64,000 nucleotides of DNA from Caldanaerovirga acetigignens (GCF_900142995.1 NZ_FRCR01000011.1:1-64000), one strand, 5' to 3'; counted from the first letter of the stretch, positions 50,229-59,616 are shown. A program made the numbers and translations. Notes: generated from the letters alone by a model not told the origin.

Positions 50229-51428
50229 ATGGATCTTTCTAGAAAATCAAAGTGCATAAGTCCATCACCAACCCTAGCGGTTGATGCGAAGGCAAAACAG
50301 CTTAAAAGTGAAGGCCATGATGTTATAAGTTTTGGTGCAGGAGAACCTGACTTTGATACTCCCGATTTTATAAAATTTGCGGCGATTGAGGCAATTAATC
50401 AAGGGTTTACAAAATATACTCCCGTCGATGGTATACAGGAGCTTAAAAAGGCGATTTCTGAAGCGTTGAGGGAGGAAATAGGAGTTGATTACGAAGCCAC
50501 CCAGGTTATTGTTTCTAACGGAGCGAAACACTGCCTTTTTAATGCCTTGTATTGCCTATGCGATGAGGGAGATGAGGTGTTAATACCATCGCCATACTGG
50601 GTAAGTTATCCGGAAATCGTGAAATTGTGCGGCGGAACACCGGTTTTTGTACCCACGTTCGAAAGCCAGGATTTTAAACTAAAAGCAGATAATATAAAAC
50701 CACTCATCAATGAAAAGACGAAAGTTTTAATAATAAATAGTCCGAATAATCCAACGGGGAGTGTTTACACCCGCGAGGATTTGCTGGATATTGCCGAGTT
50801 AGCTTTAAAATACGATATATTTATCATTTCAGATGAAATTTACGACAAATTGGTTTACGATGGGGAAAGACATATAAGCATAGCTTCTCTAGGTAAAGAA
50901 ATTTATAGTAATACTCTCGTGGTGAACGGTGTTTCTAAGGCTTATTCTATGACAGGCTGGAGAATCGGATACGCAGCAGGGCCAAAGGAACTCATTAAAG
51001 CCATGGCTGACTTTCAGAGCCATGCGACTTCTAACCCCAATTCGATAGCTCAAAAAGCGGCTTTGGAAGCTTTGAAAAACCCGGATAAAAAACAGGCTGT
51101 CAATAACATGGTAGAGGAATTTGCAAATAGGAGGAAGTACATGGTCGATAGGATAAACAATATAGATGGACTTTCTTGCCGTATGCCAAAGGGGGCATTT
51201 TATGTTATGATGAACGTTTCGAAAACCTTTGGAAAGTACATAGAAGGCAGAGTCATTAAAGATTCTACGACGTTTGCTGAGGCTTTGCTTGAAAAATACA
51301 AAGTAGCGGTCGTGCCTGGAATAGCTTTTGGAGCCGATGAATATGTAAGATTATCTTATGCTACATCTATGAAAAATATAAAAGAAGGGTTAGACCGTAT
51401 TGAGCAATTTGTAATGGAGCTTTCATAA
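50229..51428 (+). CDS. aspC: Aspartate aminotransferase, class I
   Basis: A 399-residue PLP transaminase that interconverts aspartate and 2-oxoglutarate with oxaloacetate and glutamate. Marks are FGAGEPDFDTPDFIK, GAKHCLFNALYCL, INSPNNPTGSVYTREDL, SDEIYDKLVYDG and the PLP Lys in NGVSKAYSMTGWRIGYAAGP (residue ~238), with the substrate Arg in RLSYA. It belongs to the bacterial I-gamma type (AspB). It is followed by a terminator. Confidence 0.92.
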   Translation: MDLSRKSKCISPSPTLAVDAKAKQLKSEGHDVISFGAGEPDFDTPDFIKFAAIEAINQGFTKYTPVDGIQELKKAISEALREEIGVDYEATQVIVSNGAKHCLFNALYCLCDEGDEVLIPSPYWVSYPEIVKLCGGTPVFVPTFESQDFKLKADNIKPLINEKTKVLIINSPNNPTGSVYTREDLLDIAELALKYDIFIISDEIYDKLVYDGERHISIASLGKEIYSNTLVVNGVSKAYSMTGWRIGYAAGPKELIKAMADFQSHATSNPNSIAQKAALEALKNPDKKQAVNNMVEEFANRRKYMVDRINNIDGLSCRMPKGAFYVMMNVSKTFGKYIEGRVIKDSTTFAEALLEKYKVAVVPGIAFGADEYVRLSYATSMKNIKEGLDRIEQFVMELS

Positions 51429-51456
51429 GCAGGGCTATTTTCCTGCTTTTTATTTT
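51428..51456 (+). terminator. Terminator after aspC
   Basis: AGCAGG (51428-51433) pairs with CCTGCT (51442-51447), then TTTTATTTT. Confidence 0.85.
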
Positions 51457-51491
51457 AATAATAAAGAAAAAAAAGGGGTTGAAGCGACGCT

Positions 51492-52925
51492 ATGGAATCG
51501 AAACATTATTTTGAACATCCATTGACGAAAAGATATGCCAGTAAAGAAATGCTAATGAACTTTTCGCCTCACAAGAAATATATGACCTGGAGAAAACTGT
51601 GGATAGCTTTGGCGGAAGCAGAAAAAGAGCTAGGGCTTCCCATTACAGATGAACAGATTGAAGAGATGAAAGAACACGTAGACAAGATAAACTTCGAAGA
51701 AGCCGAAGAGTATGAAAAAGTCACAAGGCATGATGTTATGGCTCATATATGGGCTTTTGGAAAACAATGTCCAAAAGCTAAACCAATAATACACCTCGGG
51801 GCAACAAGTGCTTTTGTTGGCGATAATACAGATGTAATATTGATGAGGGATGGTCTTGCCATACTAAAGAAAAAATTGGTCAACATCATAGATAACTTGA
51901 AGAACTTTGCATTGCAATATAAGGATATGCCTACTTTAGGGTTTACTCATTTTCAACCGGCACAGCTCACCACTGTGGGCAAGAGGGCGTGCCTTTGGAT
52001 TCAGGATCTTGTAATGGATCTATGGGATCTGGAACATGTAGAAGAGAATTTGAGATTAAGAGGTGTAAAGGGTACAACTGGAACGCAGGCTAGTTTCATG
52101 AAACTTTTTAACAATGATGAGGAAAAGGTAAAAAAACTTGATATAATGGTATCTAAAAAAATGGGTTTTGATAAAGTTTTTCCAGTTACAGGCCAGACAT
52201 ATCCGCGAAAACAAGATTCTCGAGTATTGAGGGTTCTGCAGTCAATAGCGGAAAGCGCTCATAAATTTGCGTGTGACATAAGATTGCTATCTAGCCTGAA
52301 AGAAATAGAGGAACCTTTTGAAGAAAACCAAATCGGTTCTTCGGCCATGGCATATAAAAGAAATCCCATGCGTTGTGAGCGCATGACCGCCTTGTGCCGC
52401 TATGTAATGATAAATGGACTGAATCCGTATTTTACAGCAGCCAATCAGTGGTTCGAAAGGACCCTTGACGATTCTGCCAACAGAAGACTGGTCATACCGG
52501 AGATGTTTTTGGCAACAGATGCAATTTTAAATATTTATATAAATGTGAGTCAGGGATTAGTAGTCAATTCTAAGGTGATAGAAAGGCACGTAATGGAGGA
52601 ATTACCATTTATAGCCACTGAAAATATACTGATGGAAGCAGTAAAAAGAGGTGGAGATAGGCAGGAACTCCATGAGGCTTTGAGAAAACATTCCGTCGAA
52701 ACTGCAGCAGAGGTGAAGGAGGGAAAACCTAATAATTTGATAGATAAAATTGTTGCTGATGCCAGGTTCAGGATGACCAAAGATGATATTGTAAAGATGG
52801 TGGATCCGTCAATCTTTGTTGGAAGAAGTTCAGGACAGGTAATCGAATTTGTCGAAGAGGTAGTAGACCCTATATTAAAAAAGTATGAGAAATCTTTGGG
52901 TATGAAAGTGGACCTTCAGGTATAA
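51492..52925 (+). CDS. purB: Adenylosuccinate lyase
   Basis: A 477-residue lyase of purine synthesis that cleaves fumarate from SAICAR and from adenylosuccinate. Marks are [52 protein letters not shown] (described), and the signature loop [18 protein letters not shown] that holds the catalytic Ser. It belongs to the longer clostridial/eukaryotic-like branch with an extended C-terminus ([15 protein letters not shown]). It follows aspC, which supplies the aspartate used in the pathway. Confidence 0.95.
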   Translation: MESKHYFEHPLTKRYASKEMLMNFSPHKKYMTWRKLWIALAEAEKELGLPITDEQIEEMKEHVDKINFEEAEEYEKVTRHDVMAHIWAFGKQCPKAKPIIHLGATSAFVGDNTDVILMRDGLAILKKKLVNIIDNLKNFALQYKDMPTLGFTHFQPAQLTTVGKRACLWIQDLVMDLWDLEHVEENLRLRGVKGTTGTQASFMKLFNNDEEKVKKLDIMVSKKMGFDKVFPVTGQTYPRKQDSRVLRVLQSIAESAHKFACDIRLLSSLKEIEEPFEENQIGSSAMAYKRNPMRCERMTALCRYVMINGLNPYFTAANQWFERTLDDSANRRLVIPEMFLATDAILNIYINVSQGLVVNSKVIERHVMEELPFIATENILMEAVKRGGDRQELHEALRKHSVETAAEVKEGKPNNLIDKIVADARFRMTKDDIVKMVDPSIFVGRSSGQVIEFVEEVVDPILKKYEKSLGMKVDLQV

Positions 52926-53121
52926 GATGATTTATATGGATTTTTATAAGAGGCCCCCTCGGTAATTGTGGAAAATAGTAGATTTGTTTTTCTTTGATAA
53001 TAAAAAAATAATAGAGTAATTTCGGAAACAGTTAAAAATTCCCTGTAAAAAACTAACAAACCCAACAAAAAAACCGATAAAATACAACCCTTTACCAATT
53101 TAACTTATGGGATTCTAAATT

Positions 53122-53635
53122 CTAAGCTGCCAAAGCTTTACCCAAAACCTCAGCCCATATATCAAAATGTTCTTTTTTAGCCTTAGCAATCCAAGCATCA
53201 AGATGACAATTCATAGCAGCAAAATGAATAAACAAATACCAATTCTTGCGGCTTCTAACCCGAGAGCGCTCAATCTCATAATCATTCTTAATCCGTTTAA
53301 ACGAGCGTTCCGAAGAAGACCGCATAGCATAGACCTTGCGCCAAGCCTTGGAATCCCTAGGAGTCTTAGTACAAATCCTCAAATCATCCTGAGGCTTAGT
53401 ATAAACCGTAAACGTCAGACCTTAAAATACACACAGGATCATGTTTAACAGGTCGACCAATAGAGGAAAAACGCTGAGACAACAAATGAATAGCAGGGTC
53501 CAGATTCAAAAACCAGACCTTAGTCAAAGACCTGGAGAAAGACAAAAGCCTTTTTGAATCAACAGTCCATAGTAGAGGAACCTGCTTTTGTAAAAACTGT
53601 TTAAACTCAACATGAGAAGAACATTTAATAAGCAT
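53122..53635 (-). pseudogene. Decayed DDE transposase, internal deletion and frameshift
   Basis: On the minus strand, the N-terminal part (53635 to 53396: KCSSHVEFKQFLQKQVPLLW, DPVCILRSDVYG) breaks off in a stop. Within a few bases a second frame reads VYTKPQDDLRICTKTPRDSK and then the C-terminal catalytic end (SSSERSFKRIKNDYEIERSR, to 53122). The central part with the two catalytic Asp is missing, so ~170 residues remain of an expected 350-450. The SERxFxRxK segment carries the DDE glutamate. I could not find clear terminal inverted repeats. An old insertion-sequence remnant. Confidence 0.65.
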
Positions 53636-53827
53636 AAAAGAATCACCCTCATTTATTAGAAGTAATGGTAAAAAGTACCATCCACTTCAATTATGGGGGC
53701 GATCCGAAAAAATCAAGTATGATTTGAAGTAAATATTTGCGATAATTATGAGTATACAATACTTCGTGATATCTATAAATATCAGCTATTTTTGCAACAG
53801 AGACAAGTGGAGGTAAAAAAATAACAG

Positions 53828-53841
53828 CCCTCTTAAGAGGG
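53828..53841. repeat. Perfect 14-bp palindrome
   Basis: CCCTCTTAAGAGGG, 63 bases upstream of the start of the small zinc-ribbon-like gene. It may be an operator; no promoter was recognised. The stretch 53640-53890 otherwise holds nothing I can support. Confidence 0.4.
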
Positions 53842-53903
53842 TTTAATAATAAAGGAAACTGAGTTTCCGAAAATCTACCATAATAATATTGGGAGGGGTT
53901 TTT

Positions 53904-54146
53904 TTGCATACCTTGCCGGCAATTAAAGTCCAGTGCAAACCCGCGTATATCGAAGGTGTTGAAACATGTGAGGACGCTATGAAAACGCAAGAATGGAGCG
54001 GCGCGATGCTAGGAGTTAGGTGTCCGAAGTGTGATGAGTTGTTCTTTCTATTTTGCGCATACCAAAAAGACGACTTTGGAAATTTTAAAAAGATGTGGGG
54101 TTTTTGCACTAGCTGCGGGCACAGGTTTGAAGCTGTTGTTAATTAG
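53904..54146 (+). CDS. Small zinc-ribbon-like protein
   Basis: An 80-residue protein. TTG 53904 follows GGGAGGGG by about 7 bases; an in-frame TTG 15 bases earlier overlaps that site. A Cys pair in GVRCPKCDELFFLF and another in WGFCTSCGHRFEAVV make a C-x2-C...C-x2-C zinc ribbon in the C-terminal half. The role is unknown; such proteins often assist nucleic-acid-binding complexes. Confidence 0.6.
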   Translation: MHTLPAIKVQCKPAYIEGVETCEDAMKTQEWSGAMLGVRCPKCDELFFLFCAYQKDDFGNFKKMWGFCTSCGHRFEAVVN

Positions 54147-54172
54147 TAGAAATTAAATAGTAATGATAATAT

Positions 54173-54209
54173 ACCCACCAACGCGATAAAAAGGTGGGTT
54201 TTCTTTTTT
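54173..54209 (+). terminator. Terminator
   Basis: ACCCACC (54173-54179) pairs with GGTGGGT (54193-54199), then TTTCTTTTTT. Confidence 0.82.
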
Positions 54210-54289
54210 AGAAAATGATCTTATAATTTTAATTAAGGCTTTAAAGTAAAATTAAATAAAAAACCATATTAAGAAAAGGAGAATCCATT

Positions 54290-54493
54290 ATGCCCACTTA
54301 CGATTTCATCTGCGAAAATTGTGGTCATAAGTTCAGCGAGTTTGTTTCCTTGCGAGAAAAGGATAGCGTAAAATGTCCAGTATGTAATAGCAGAGCAAAA
54401 CAACGATTTACTGGTTTTATGTACATGGGTAAGGGAGGTACCGAGTCAGGAGGTTGTAGCGGTTCGTGCGGAAGCTGCAGCGGATGCGGATAG
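54290..54493 (+). CDS. FmdB-family zinc-ribbon protein
   Basis: A 67-residue protein with the FmdB/CxxC regulatory domain: MPTYDFICENCGHKFSEF then VKCPVCNSRAKQRF (two CxxC pairs), followed by a Gly/Cys/Ser-rich tail (GCSGSCGSCSGCG). The ATG follows AAAAGGAG. The function is unknown; widespread in bacteria and archaea. It may share a transcript with the next small gene. Confidence 0.88.
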   Translation: MPTYDFICENCGHKFSEFVSLREKDSVKCPVCNSRAKQRFTGFMYMGKGGTESGGCSGSCGSCSGCG

Positions 54494-54559
54494 GAAATAA
54501 AGCCACCTGCATGATTATGTATAACGTCTTGTGGAATAATAACTCTAGGAGGTGGATTT

Positions 54560-54724
54560 ATGAAAGGTAATACCACAGGTTGGGTAGTAGCAGGTATAGG
54601 AGCAGTCGTTGCTGGAGTAGGAACGATGGTAGGGGGAACTTTAGGTGCAGGTATAACCGGTTTCGGACTTGCGCATATAGTATTGGGTGTGCTAGATATG
54701 TTCAGGCCAACAGTCCGCCAATAA
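54560..54724 (+). CDS. Small Gly-rich membrane protein
   Basis: 54 residues, too short for most gene lists. The ATG follows AGGAGG by 7 bases. The product MKGNTTGWVVAGIGAVVAGVG continues GTMVGGTLGAGITGFGLAH and ends DMFRPTVRQ: one or two Gly-rich membrane helices with small charged ends. No family recognised with certainty. The clear ribosome site and composition support that it is real. Confidence 0.7.
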   Translation: MKGNTTGWVVAGIGAVVAGVGTMVGGTLGAGITGFGLAHIVLGVLDMFRPTVRQ

Positions 54725-54732
54725 TTAATAAA

Positions 54733-54755
54733 CCCTGCATTTTCTTTCTGCAGGG
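54733..54755 (-). terminator. Terminator of tRNA-Trp transcript
   Basis: CCCTGCA and TGCAGGG form a 7-base stem; read on the minus strand it is followed by TTTATTAATT. Confidence 0.6.
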
Positions 54756-54764
54756 ATAAAAGAA

Positions 54765-54840
54765 TGGCAGGGGAGACAGGACTCGAACCTGCAACCGGCG
54801 GTTTTGGAGACCGCTACTCTGCCAATTGAGCTACTCCCCT
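54765..54840 (-). tRNA. tRNA-Trp (CCA)
   Basis: 76 bases with encoded CCA. Acceptor AGGGGAG/CTCCCCT, anticodon loop CTCCAAA, T arm GCAGGTTCGAGTCCTGT. Discriminator G. Confidence 0.94.
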
Positions 54841-54851
54841 GCGCATTTTTT

Positions 54852-54880
54852 ATTATATAAGATTTTTTGGTTAATGTCAA
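54852..54880 (-). promoter_or_regulatory. tRNA-Trp promoter
   Basis: On the minus strand: TTGACA (54880-54875), a 17-base spacer, TATAAT (54857-54852), 12 bases before the tRNA. Confidence 0.85.
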
Positions 54881-55114
54881 TTAAAACTAAGCTAAAAATA
54901 AAGTAAGGCTAAAAATAAAGTGTAAAATTATGCCTTCTCGCAGGCTATTCTTGGCATTTGGGCTTTTGGAAGCTGTAATATTTTGCCAAAACATTAATTA
55001 TAAGTTTACATAATATACATTATCGGACGTTATGGTGCTCCTGAAATTAAATTTTTAGTGCTTTATCCTCCCTCGATGAGATCGTAAAGATCAAATATCT
55101 GCAGATTATTTTTC

Positions 55115-55152
55115 AAACAAATGTTTAAAATCACATTTAGTTATGATATAAT
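55115..55152 (+). promoter_or_regulatory. lexA promoter region with possible SOS box
   Basis: AAACAAATGTTT (55115-55126) is a 12-base palindrome close to the Firmicute LexA box (GAAC-N4-GTTC). TATAAT follows at 55147-55152. The remaining gap from 54881 holds nothing else I can support. Confidence 0.45.
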
Positions 55153-55193
55153 TAACCTAAAAAATTATTCTTGTGTATGGAGTGGTAATTGCG

Positions 55194-55802
55194 ATGTATG
55201 AAAATTTATCGCCGAGACAAAAACAGATATTGGATTTCATACGTGATTTTTTAAAAAAGAGAGGTTATCCCCCTTCGGTGCGCGAAATATGCGCTGCTAC
55301 TAATCTGAAATCCACCGCTACTGTTCATTCCTACTTGGTTCAATTGGAAAAAAAGGGTTTTATAACGCGAGATCCTCAGAAACCCCGGGCCATTATTGTA
55401 TCGGACAACAAATATTTATTCGACTCCAGTTTCGTGCCAGTACCACTTGTAGGCAGAGTCACTGCGGGACAACCCATCCTGGCGGAAGAAAACATTCAGG
55501 GCGTGTTCCCGCTTCCTAAGGATATGGTTCCCGAATCAGAAGTATTTATGTTGAAAATTCAAGGAAACAGCATGATAGAAGCTGGTATTTTTGATGGCGA
55601 TTATGTGATTGTAAAGGTATCCAATACGGCGGAAAACGGCGATATAGTAGTAGCGCTGTTAGGAGACGAAGCTACCGTCAAGAGATTTTTTAAAGAAAGC
55701 GACCATATAAGGCTACAGCCGGAAAATCGATATATGGAGCCTATCATTGTAAAAGACGTTAAGATTTTAGGTAAGGTAATAGGCCTTTTTAGAAGGTTTT
55801 AA
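55194..55802 (+). CDS. lexA: LexA repressor
   Basis: A 202-residue SOS repressor. ATG 55194 was chosen over an in-frame GTG at 55173, since [16 protein letters not shown] is the family start. The N-terminal winged helix ([25 protein letters not shown], about 28-52) binds DNA. The self-cleavage site is Ala-Gly in [12 protein letters not shown]; the catalytic Ser is in [17 protein letters not shown] and the Lys in [10 protein letters not shown]. RecA filaments trigger its self-cleavage after DNA damage. Confidence 0.95.
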   Translation: MYENLSPRQKQILDFIRDFLKKRGYPPSVREICAATNLKSTATVHSYLVQLEKKGFITRDPQKPRAIIVSDNKYLFDSSFVPVPLVGRVTAGQPILAEENIQGVFPLPKDMVPESEVFMLKIQGNSMIEAGIFDGDYVIVKVSNTAENGDIVVALLGDEATVKRFFKESDHIRLQPENRYMEPIIVKDVKILGKVIGLFRRF

Positions 55803-55803
55803 A

Positions 55804-57096
55804 TCAATTAAATTGGCCTTTGTATATTCCTTCGTCTATCATGTTCTGAAGTGCCTTCATGGCCCCTAATTTTACATGAAAGAAATTAATACCGCCTTGA
55901 ATATATACTACAAACGGTTCCATGATAGGTGCATCGGCGCTTAATTCTATCGACGCGCCTTGGATGAAGCTGCCGCCTGCCATTATTACCTGGTGTGCAT
56001 AGCCCGGCATTTCCCATGGTTCAGGTACAATATGAGCATCTACAGGTCCTACTTTCTGCAGCCCCCTACAAAAAGATATCAAGGATTCCTTGTCGCCCAT
56101 CTCTATTGCTGTAACAATGTCGCTGCGCTTTTCGTTGTAAGAGGGATATACCTTAAACCCTGCCCTTTCAAAAAATCTTGAAATGAAAATGGAGCCTTTT
56201 AAGGCTTCCCCAACTATCATGGGAGAGTAAAATAATCCTTGCAGGGCTAGGCGGTTGAAATTCAAGGATGGTCCACAATTTTTCCCCAGTCCGGGAGCGT
56301 ACAGGCGGTAAGCACATTGTTCTATTAACTCTCGTTTCCCTACTACATAACCTCCCGTCGGGGCAATGCCTCCTCCCGGGTTTTTTATAAGAGAGCCGGC
56401 GCATAAATCGGCACCGACTTCCGTCGGTTCTTTAGTTTCCGTAAATTCTCCGTAGCAGTTGTCAACAAGGCACACAATATCTTCTTTGATTTCCTTTATG
56501 TATTCAATCAGCTCTTTTATACTTTCTATATCCAGGGTAGGTCTCATGCTATAACCTCTGGAACGCTGTATGAGTACCATCTTCGTCTTTTCACTAATTT
56601 TTTCTCTAATTTTCTCGAAATCGGGCTTGCCGTTTCTGAGTTCTACATGGGAGTACTTTATATTATATTCTCTGAGAGAACCTACATTTTTTCCTAAAAT
56701 GGCATCTTTTAAAGTATCATATGGTTCGCCTGTGACACACAATAATTCGTCCTGGGGTTTTAAAACGCCGAAAAAGCAAAGAATGATAGCATGAGTGCCG
56801 GAAATTATCTGCGGTCTTACCAGTGCATCTTCGGCACGAAATACACTGCTGTAAACAGCTTCAATGGTTTCACGTCCTAAATCGTTATAACCATATCCCG
56901 TTGAATCATTAAGATGAAAATCGCTCAAGTCATTTTCTACCATAGCCGCGGTTACTTTAAGCTGATTGCATTCTACTATTTCGCTTACCTTTTCAAATTC
57001 TTTGCCGATTTCTTTCACTACAGATTCTGCCAATGTTATTATTTCATCATTTATGGAAAATCTCGTTTTTATAATTTCCCGTGTGATACTGTGCAT
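55804..57096 (-). CDS. Methionine gamma-lyase family protein (aluminium-resistance type)
   Basis: A 430-residue PLP enzyme of the Met_gamma_lyase (YnbB) family, once annotated as an aluminium-resistance protein. PLP Lys is in LCAGSLIKNPGGGIAPTGGYVVGK. Other marks are HLNDSTGYGYNDLGRETIEAVY (described, about 66-87) and VRPQIISGTHAIILCFFGVL, with VDNCYGEFTETKEPTE holding the pyridine Asp. The reaction is probably a C-S or amino-acid lyase, but the substrate is not established. It lies convergent with lexA, two bases from its stop. Confidence 0.9.
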   Translation of the reverse strand: MHSITREIIKTRFSINDEIITLAESVVKEIGKEFEKVSEIVECNQLKVTAAMVENDLSDFHLNDSTGYGYNDLGRETIEAVYSSVFRAEDALVRPQIISGTHAIILCFFGVLKPQDELLCVTGEPYDTLKDAILGKNVGSLREYNIKYSHVELRNGKPDFEKIREKISEKTKMVLIQRSRGYSMRPTLDIESIKELIEYIKEIKEDIVCLVDNCYGEFTETKEPTEVGADLCAGSLIKNPGGGIAPTGGYVVGKRELIEQCAYRLYAPGLGKNCGPSLNFNRLALQGLFYSPMIVGEALKGSIFISRFFERAGFKVYPSYNEKRSDIVTAIEMGDKESLISFCRGLQKVGPVDAHIVPEPWEMPGYAHQVIMAGGSFIQGASIELSADAPIMEPFVVYIQGGINFFHVKLGAMKALQNMIDEGIYKGQFN

Positions 57097-57136
57097 GTTA
57101 TCCCTTCTTCTGCTTTTTATTTAAGATTTTATCATA

Positions 57137-57298
57137 TCAAATTTCTCGTTTCAACGTTCTCCGGCACAGAGGACATTCTGAATTATTCAACATCTCTTTT
57201 TGTAAATGTAGGAAACTTTTTGAAAGCCCCTCCTCAATTCCTTCTTTTTTCCCCATTCGTCTGCCTGTTGCGTACCCAGCCAGAAATATGAAAAGCAT
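57137..57298 (-). CDS. Small membrane protein, start uncertain
   Basis: 53 residues from ATG 57298: MLFIFLAGYATGRRMGKKEG, then a charged helix, ending CPLCRRTLKREI (a CxxC-like pair with a basic tail). An AGGAGG ribosome site lies 45 bases further upstream, but only ATC or ATA codons suit it. If used, the product would start with about 14 more residues (ILREFIPYIIV), completing one membrane helix. I do not recognise a family. It sits between a PLP enzyme and a UbiA-like gene on the same strand. Confidence 0.5.
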   Translation of the reverse strand: MLFIFLAGYATGRRMGKKEGIEEGLSKSFLHLQKEMLNNSECPLCRRTLKREI

Positions 57299-57332
57299 TA
57301 CAATGATGTAAGGTATAAACTCTCTAAGGATT

Positions 57333-57926
57333 TTATGACACCTCCTCAGAATTTGACAATAAATATATTATGTAAACAATAAATATGGCTGAAAAGCCTA
57401 CGGAAATAGTTTTAACAGCGTCTAAATACAAAGCGGATAAAAAGCATATAATGGAAAAAACAAGGCATTCTACTTTTCCCAGCACTTTTACGTAATTTTT
57501 GCCGCAGGCTATCTCCTTTTTGTAGTCATAAAGGTCGTCCCATAATTGAACGGACCACATTATAAACAAAGACGAAAGCATTTCGCTAAAACCTAGAATT
57601 AAAATTCCTAAGATAAGCATTATTAACGACTCTTGATAGCCGTATAAACCTGAAGGCATTTTTGTGCCATAATCTGCGGTCATGCCTACAATATAGCTGG
57701 AAAAAAATAAACTTATTGAAGATCTCGGTTCGAGAAAACATGCCAGAGAAAAAATAAAGATAGCATACGGTAAAATTCCCGCTCCGAGGACATTTGAGAA
57801 ATTTTGTCTTTCCAGCACGGTATCATATTCCAGGTCGATAAAATCATCCATCAGTTTTATAACGAAACCTGTTAGAAAAACTGCAAACAATTTTCTAACT
57901 AAAGGGCTAGAGGTTATATGCCACAA
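57333..57926 (-). CDS. UbiA-like membrane protein
   Basis: A 197-residue protein with about six hydrophobic helices. Two acidic motifs of the DDxxD kind, LMDDFIDLEYD (about residues 25-35) and LWDDLYDYKKE (about 127-137), are the marks of UbiA-type prenyltransferases, which bind Mg-prenyl diphosphate. It is shorter than usual members (~280-300), so it may be a specialised or reduced form. It overlaps the end of the GTPase gene by 20 bases. Confidence 0.65.
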   Translation of the reverse strand: MWHITSSPLVRKLFAVFLTGFVIKLMDDFIDLEYDTVLERQNFSNVLGAGILPYAIFIFSLACFLEPRSSISLFFSSYIVGMTADYGTKMPSGLYGYQESLIMLILGILILGFSEMLSSLFIMWSVQLWDDLYDYKKEIACGKNYVKVLGKVECLVFSIICFLSALYLDAVKTISVGFSAIFIVYIIYLLSNSEEVS

Positions 57927-58527
57927 AAGTTTTCACCTCTTTGAACCCTCTTTTGTTAATAGCGGATATAGGAATGACGATGTTTCCATGAAATTTTTCT
58001 TTGATAATTTTTAATCCTTCCTCAGCGTCCGGCAAATCCATTTTATTAACGAGGATGACGTAGCCTCTTTTTGAACGAGCAAGTTTGGATATTTGGTAAT
58101 CCACTTCACTTGGTGAACTTAAAGAATCTTTCTTTATTACCGCTGCCCCGTCCATTATATGGATTATGATTTGAGAATTAAGGATTTCAGAGATGGTTTG
58201 AGATATGGATTTACGGACATTCTGGTCTTCATGAATACCATCTATTAAACCAGTAGTATCTATTATTTGTATTTTTTTTTTACCTTTCCCCACCGGTATT
58301 TCCAATGTAACAGATTGAAGAGCTAGGGTTTTATGGGGATTACTGTCTACCAGCTCATGAAATGCCGTTTTGCAGGAATATTTTTTTTTGAATTTTGTTC
58401 CATCAGGAAGTGCAAAATCGAATTCAAAAATTCTGACTCCAAGATATTCTGCGAAATTTATAAGGAAAGCTGTTTTTCCAACGTTCGGCTTGCCTACTAT
58501 TAAGCATTTTTTCAAATAAACGGCCAC
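57907..58527 (-). CDS. Era-like GTPase
   Basis: A 206-residue GTP-binding protein. G1 is IVGKPNVGKTAF, G3 DTTGLIDG, G4 VNKMDLP, G5 PISAINKRG. It lacks the KH or C-terminal domains of Era and EngA. The GTG start at 58527 lies inside a GAGGGGG ribosome site, so TTG 58515 (KKCLIVGK...) is a possible true start. The gene stands between spoVK and the UbiA-like gene in one minus-strand run; this pairing with spoVK suggests a sporulation role. Confidence 0.82.
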   Translation of the reverse strand: MAVYLKKCLIVGKPNVGKTAFLINFAEYLGVRIFEFDFALPDGTKFKKKYSCKTAFHELVDSNPHKTLALQSVTLEIPVGKGKKKIQIIDTTGLIDGIHEDQNVRKSISQTISEILNSQIIIHIMDGAAVIKKDSLSSPSEVDYQISKLARSKRGYVILVNKMDLPDAEEGLKIIKEKFHGNIVIPISAINKRGFKEVKTFVAYNL

Positions 58528-58533
58528 CCCCTC

Positions 58534-59508
58534 TTAAATTTCATCGATTTCTGCTATGTCTTCGCTTTTTATATATATCAGGTCTTCGCGGGATATTTGT
58601 TTCTGACTTATTAACCTCAATGCCTGTCGCCTTATTGCTTTTTCGATGAGATTTCTTACCAGCCTCGCATTTCCCATTTTATCGTAGTGCAAATTTTTTT
58701 GGCTTTCTTTGAGAATACGTTCAAGTTTATAAAGAGCTTCCGGAGTCAATTTATACTGTCTTTTTTCAACCATTAACTTTGCTATTTCCATCAATTCTTC
58801 CGTGGTATAATCGCTAAATTCTATTTGAATGGGGAATCTGGATCTCAATCCCGGATTTGTTCTCAAAAACCATTCCATTTCATCCTTATATCCCGCCAGT
58901 ATTACAACGAGATTGTCTTTGTAGTCTTCCATTGCTTTAACTAGCGTATCTATGGCCTCTTTGCCAAAATCCTTTTCTCCCCCTCTAGCAAGAGAATATG
59001 CTTCGTCAATGAATAATATGCCACCTAGAGCACGTCTTACTTGTTCCCTCGTCTTCTGAGCGGTATGCCCGATATACTCTCCAACTAAGTCGGCCCTTTC
59101 TACTTCGACCAAATGCCCTTTTTGTAGCACTTCCATTTGTTTGAATATTTTGCCTAAAAGCCTCGCTACTGTTGTTTTTCCGGTGCCCGGATTGCCTTTG
59201 AAAATCATGTGAAGGACAAGAGGTTCAGAGAACAGTTGTTCTTTTTGTCTCCTTTTTTGAATTTCCACGTAAGCTTGTATTTCTCTAACTAATTGCTTTA
59301 CTTTCGTAAGTCCAATCAAACTGTCAAGTTCTTTTAATACGTCTTCTATTTTTTCTTCTCCGTTAGGTTTTAGCGGAGATGTTTCCTTTTTTTCATCCAT
59401 TTCTTTAAATAATATAAAAGCTTCTACCGGCGTAATTGCTCCCTTGGCAATCATATCTATAATCTGGTCAGGATTTTCGACTTTACATTTCAAATTTAAA
59501 TTGGCCAT
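58534..59508 (-). CDS. spoVK: Stage V sporulation protein K, AAA+ ATPase
   Basis: A 324-residue AAA+ protein. A short N-terminal region precedes the ATPase: Walker A FKGNPGTGKTTVARLLGKIF, Walker B GGILFIDEAYSLARGG, sensor ILAGYKDEMEWFL and the arginine finger region NPGLRSRFPIQIEF. SpoVK (CbbX-like) is needed for late spore maturation in Bacillus. The next gene upstream is hfq, then miaA and mutL, an arrangement frequent in spore-forming Firmicutes. Confidence 0.92.
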   Translation of the reverse strand: MANLNLKCKVENPDQIIDMIAKGAITPVEAFILFKEMDEKKETSPLKPNGEEKIEDVLKELDSLIGLTKVKQLVREIQAYVEIQKRRQKEQLFSEPLVLHMIFKGNPGTGKTTVARLLGKIFKQMEVLQKGHLVEVERADLVGEYIGHTAQKTREQVRRALGGILFIDEAYSLARGGEKDFGKEAIDTLVKAMEDYKDNLVVILAGYKDEMEWFLRTNPGLRSRFPIQIEFSDYTTEELMEIAKLMVEKRQYKLTPEALYKLERILKESQKNLHYDKMGNARLVRNLIEKAIRRQALRLISQKQISREDLIYIKSEDIAEIDEI

Positions 59509-59583
59509 TTATTTACACCTCCGCCAAAGACAAAACTATACACCAATTTATTATATGCGCTTAAATATTTTCGAGTCACAAAT

Positions 59584-59616
59584 AAAAAACTCCCAAGACT
59601 TCTTGGGAGTTTTTTA
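59584..59616. terminator. Terminator after hfq
   Basis: AAAAAACTCCCAAG and CTTGGGAGTTTTTT flank a short loop; it works on both strands, mainly ending the minus-strand hfq transcript. Confidence 0.9.

Noticed and set aside
53167-53448. Plus-strand open frame opposite the transposase remnant
   Set aside because: It is the complement of the degraded transposase and has no ribosome site.
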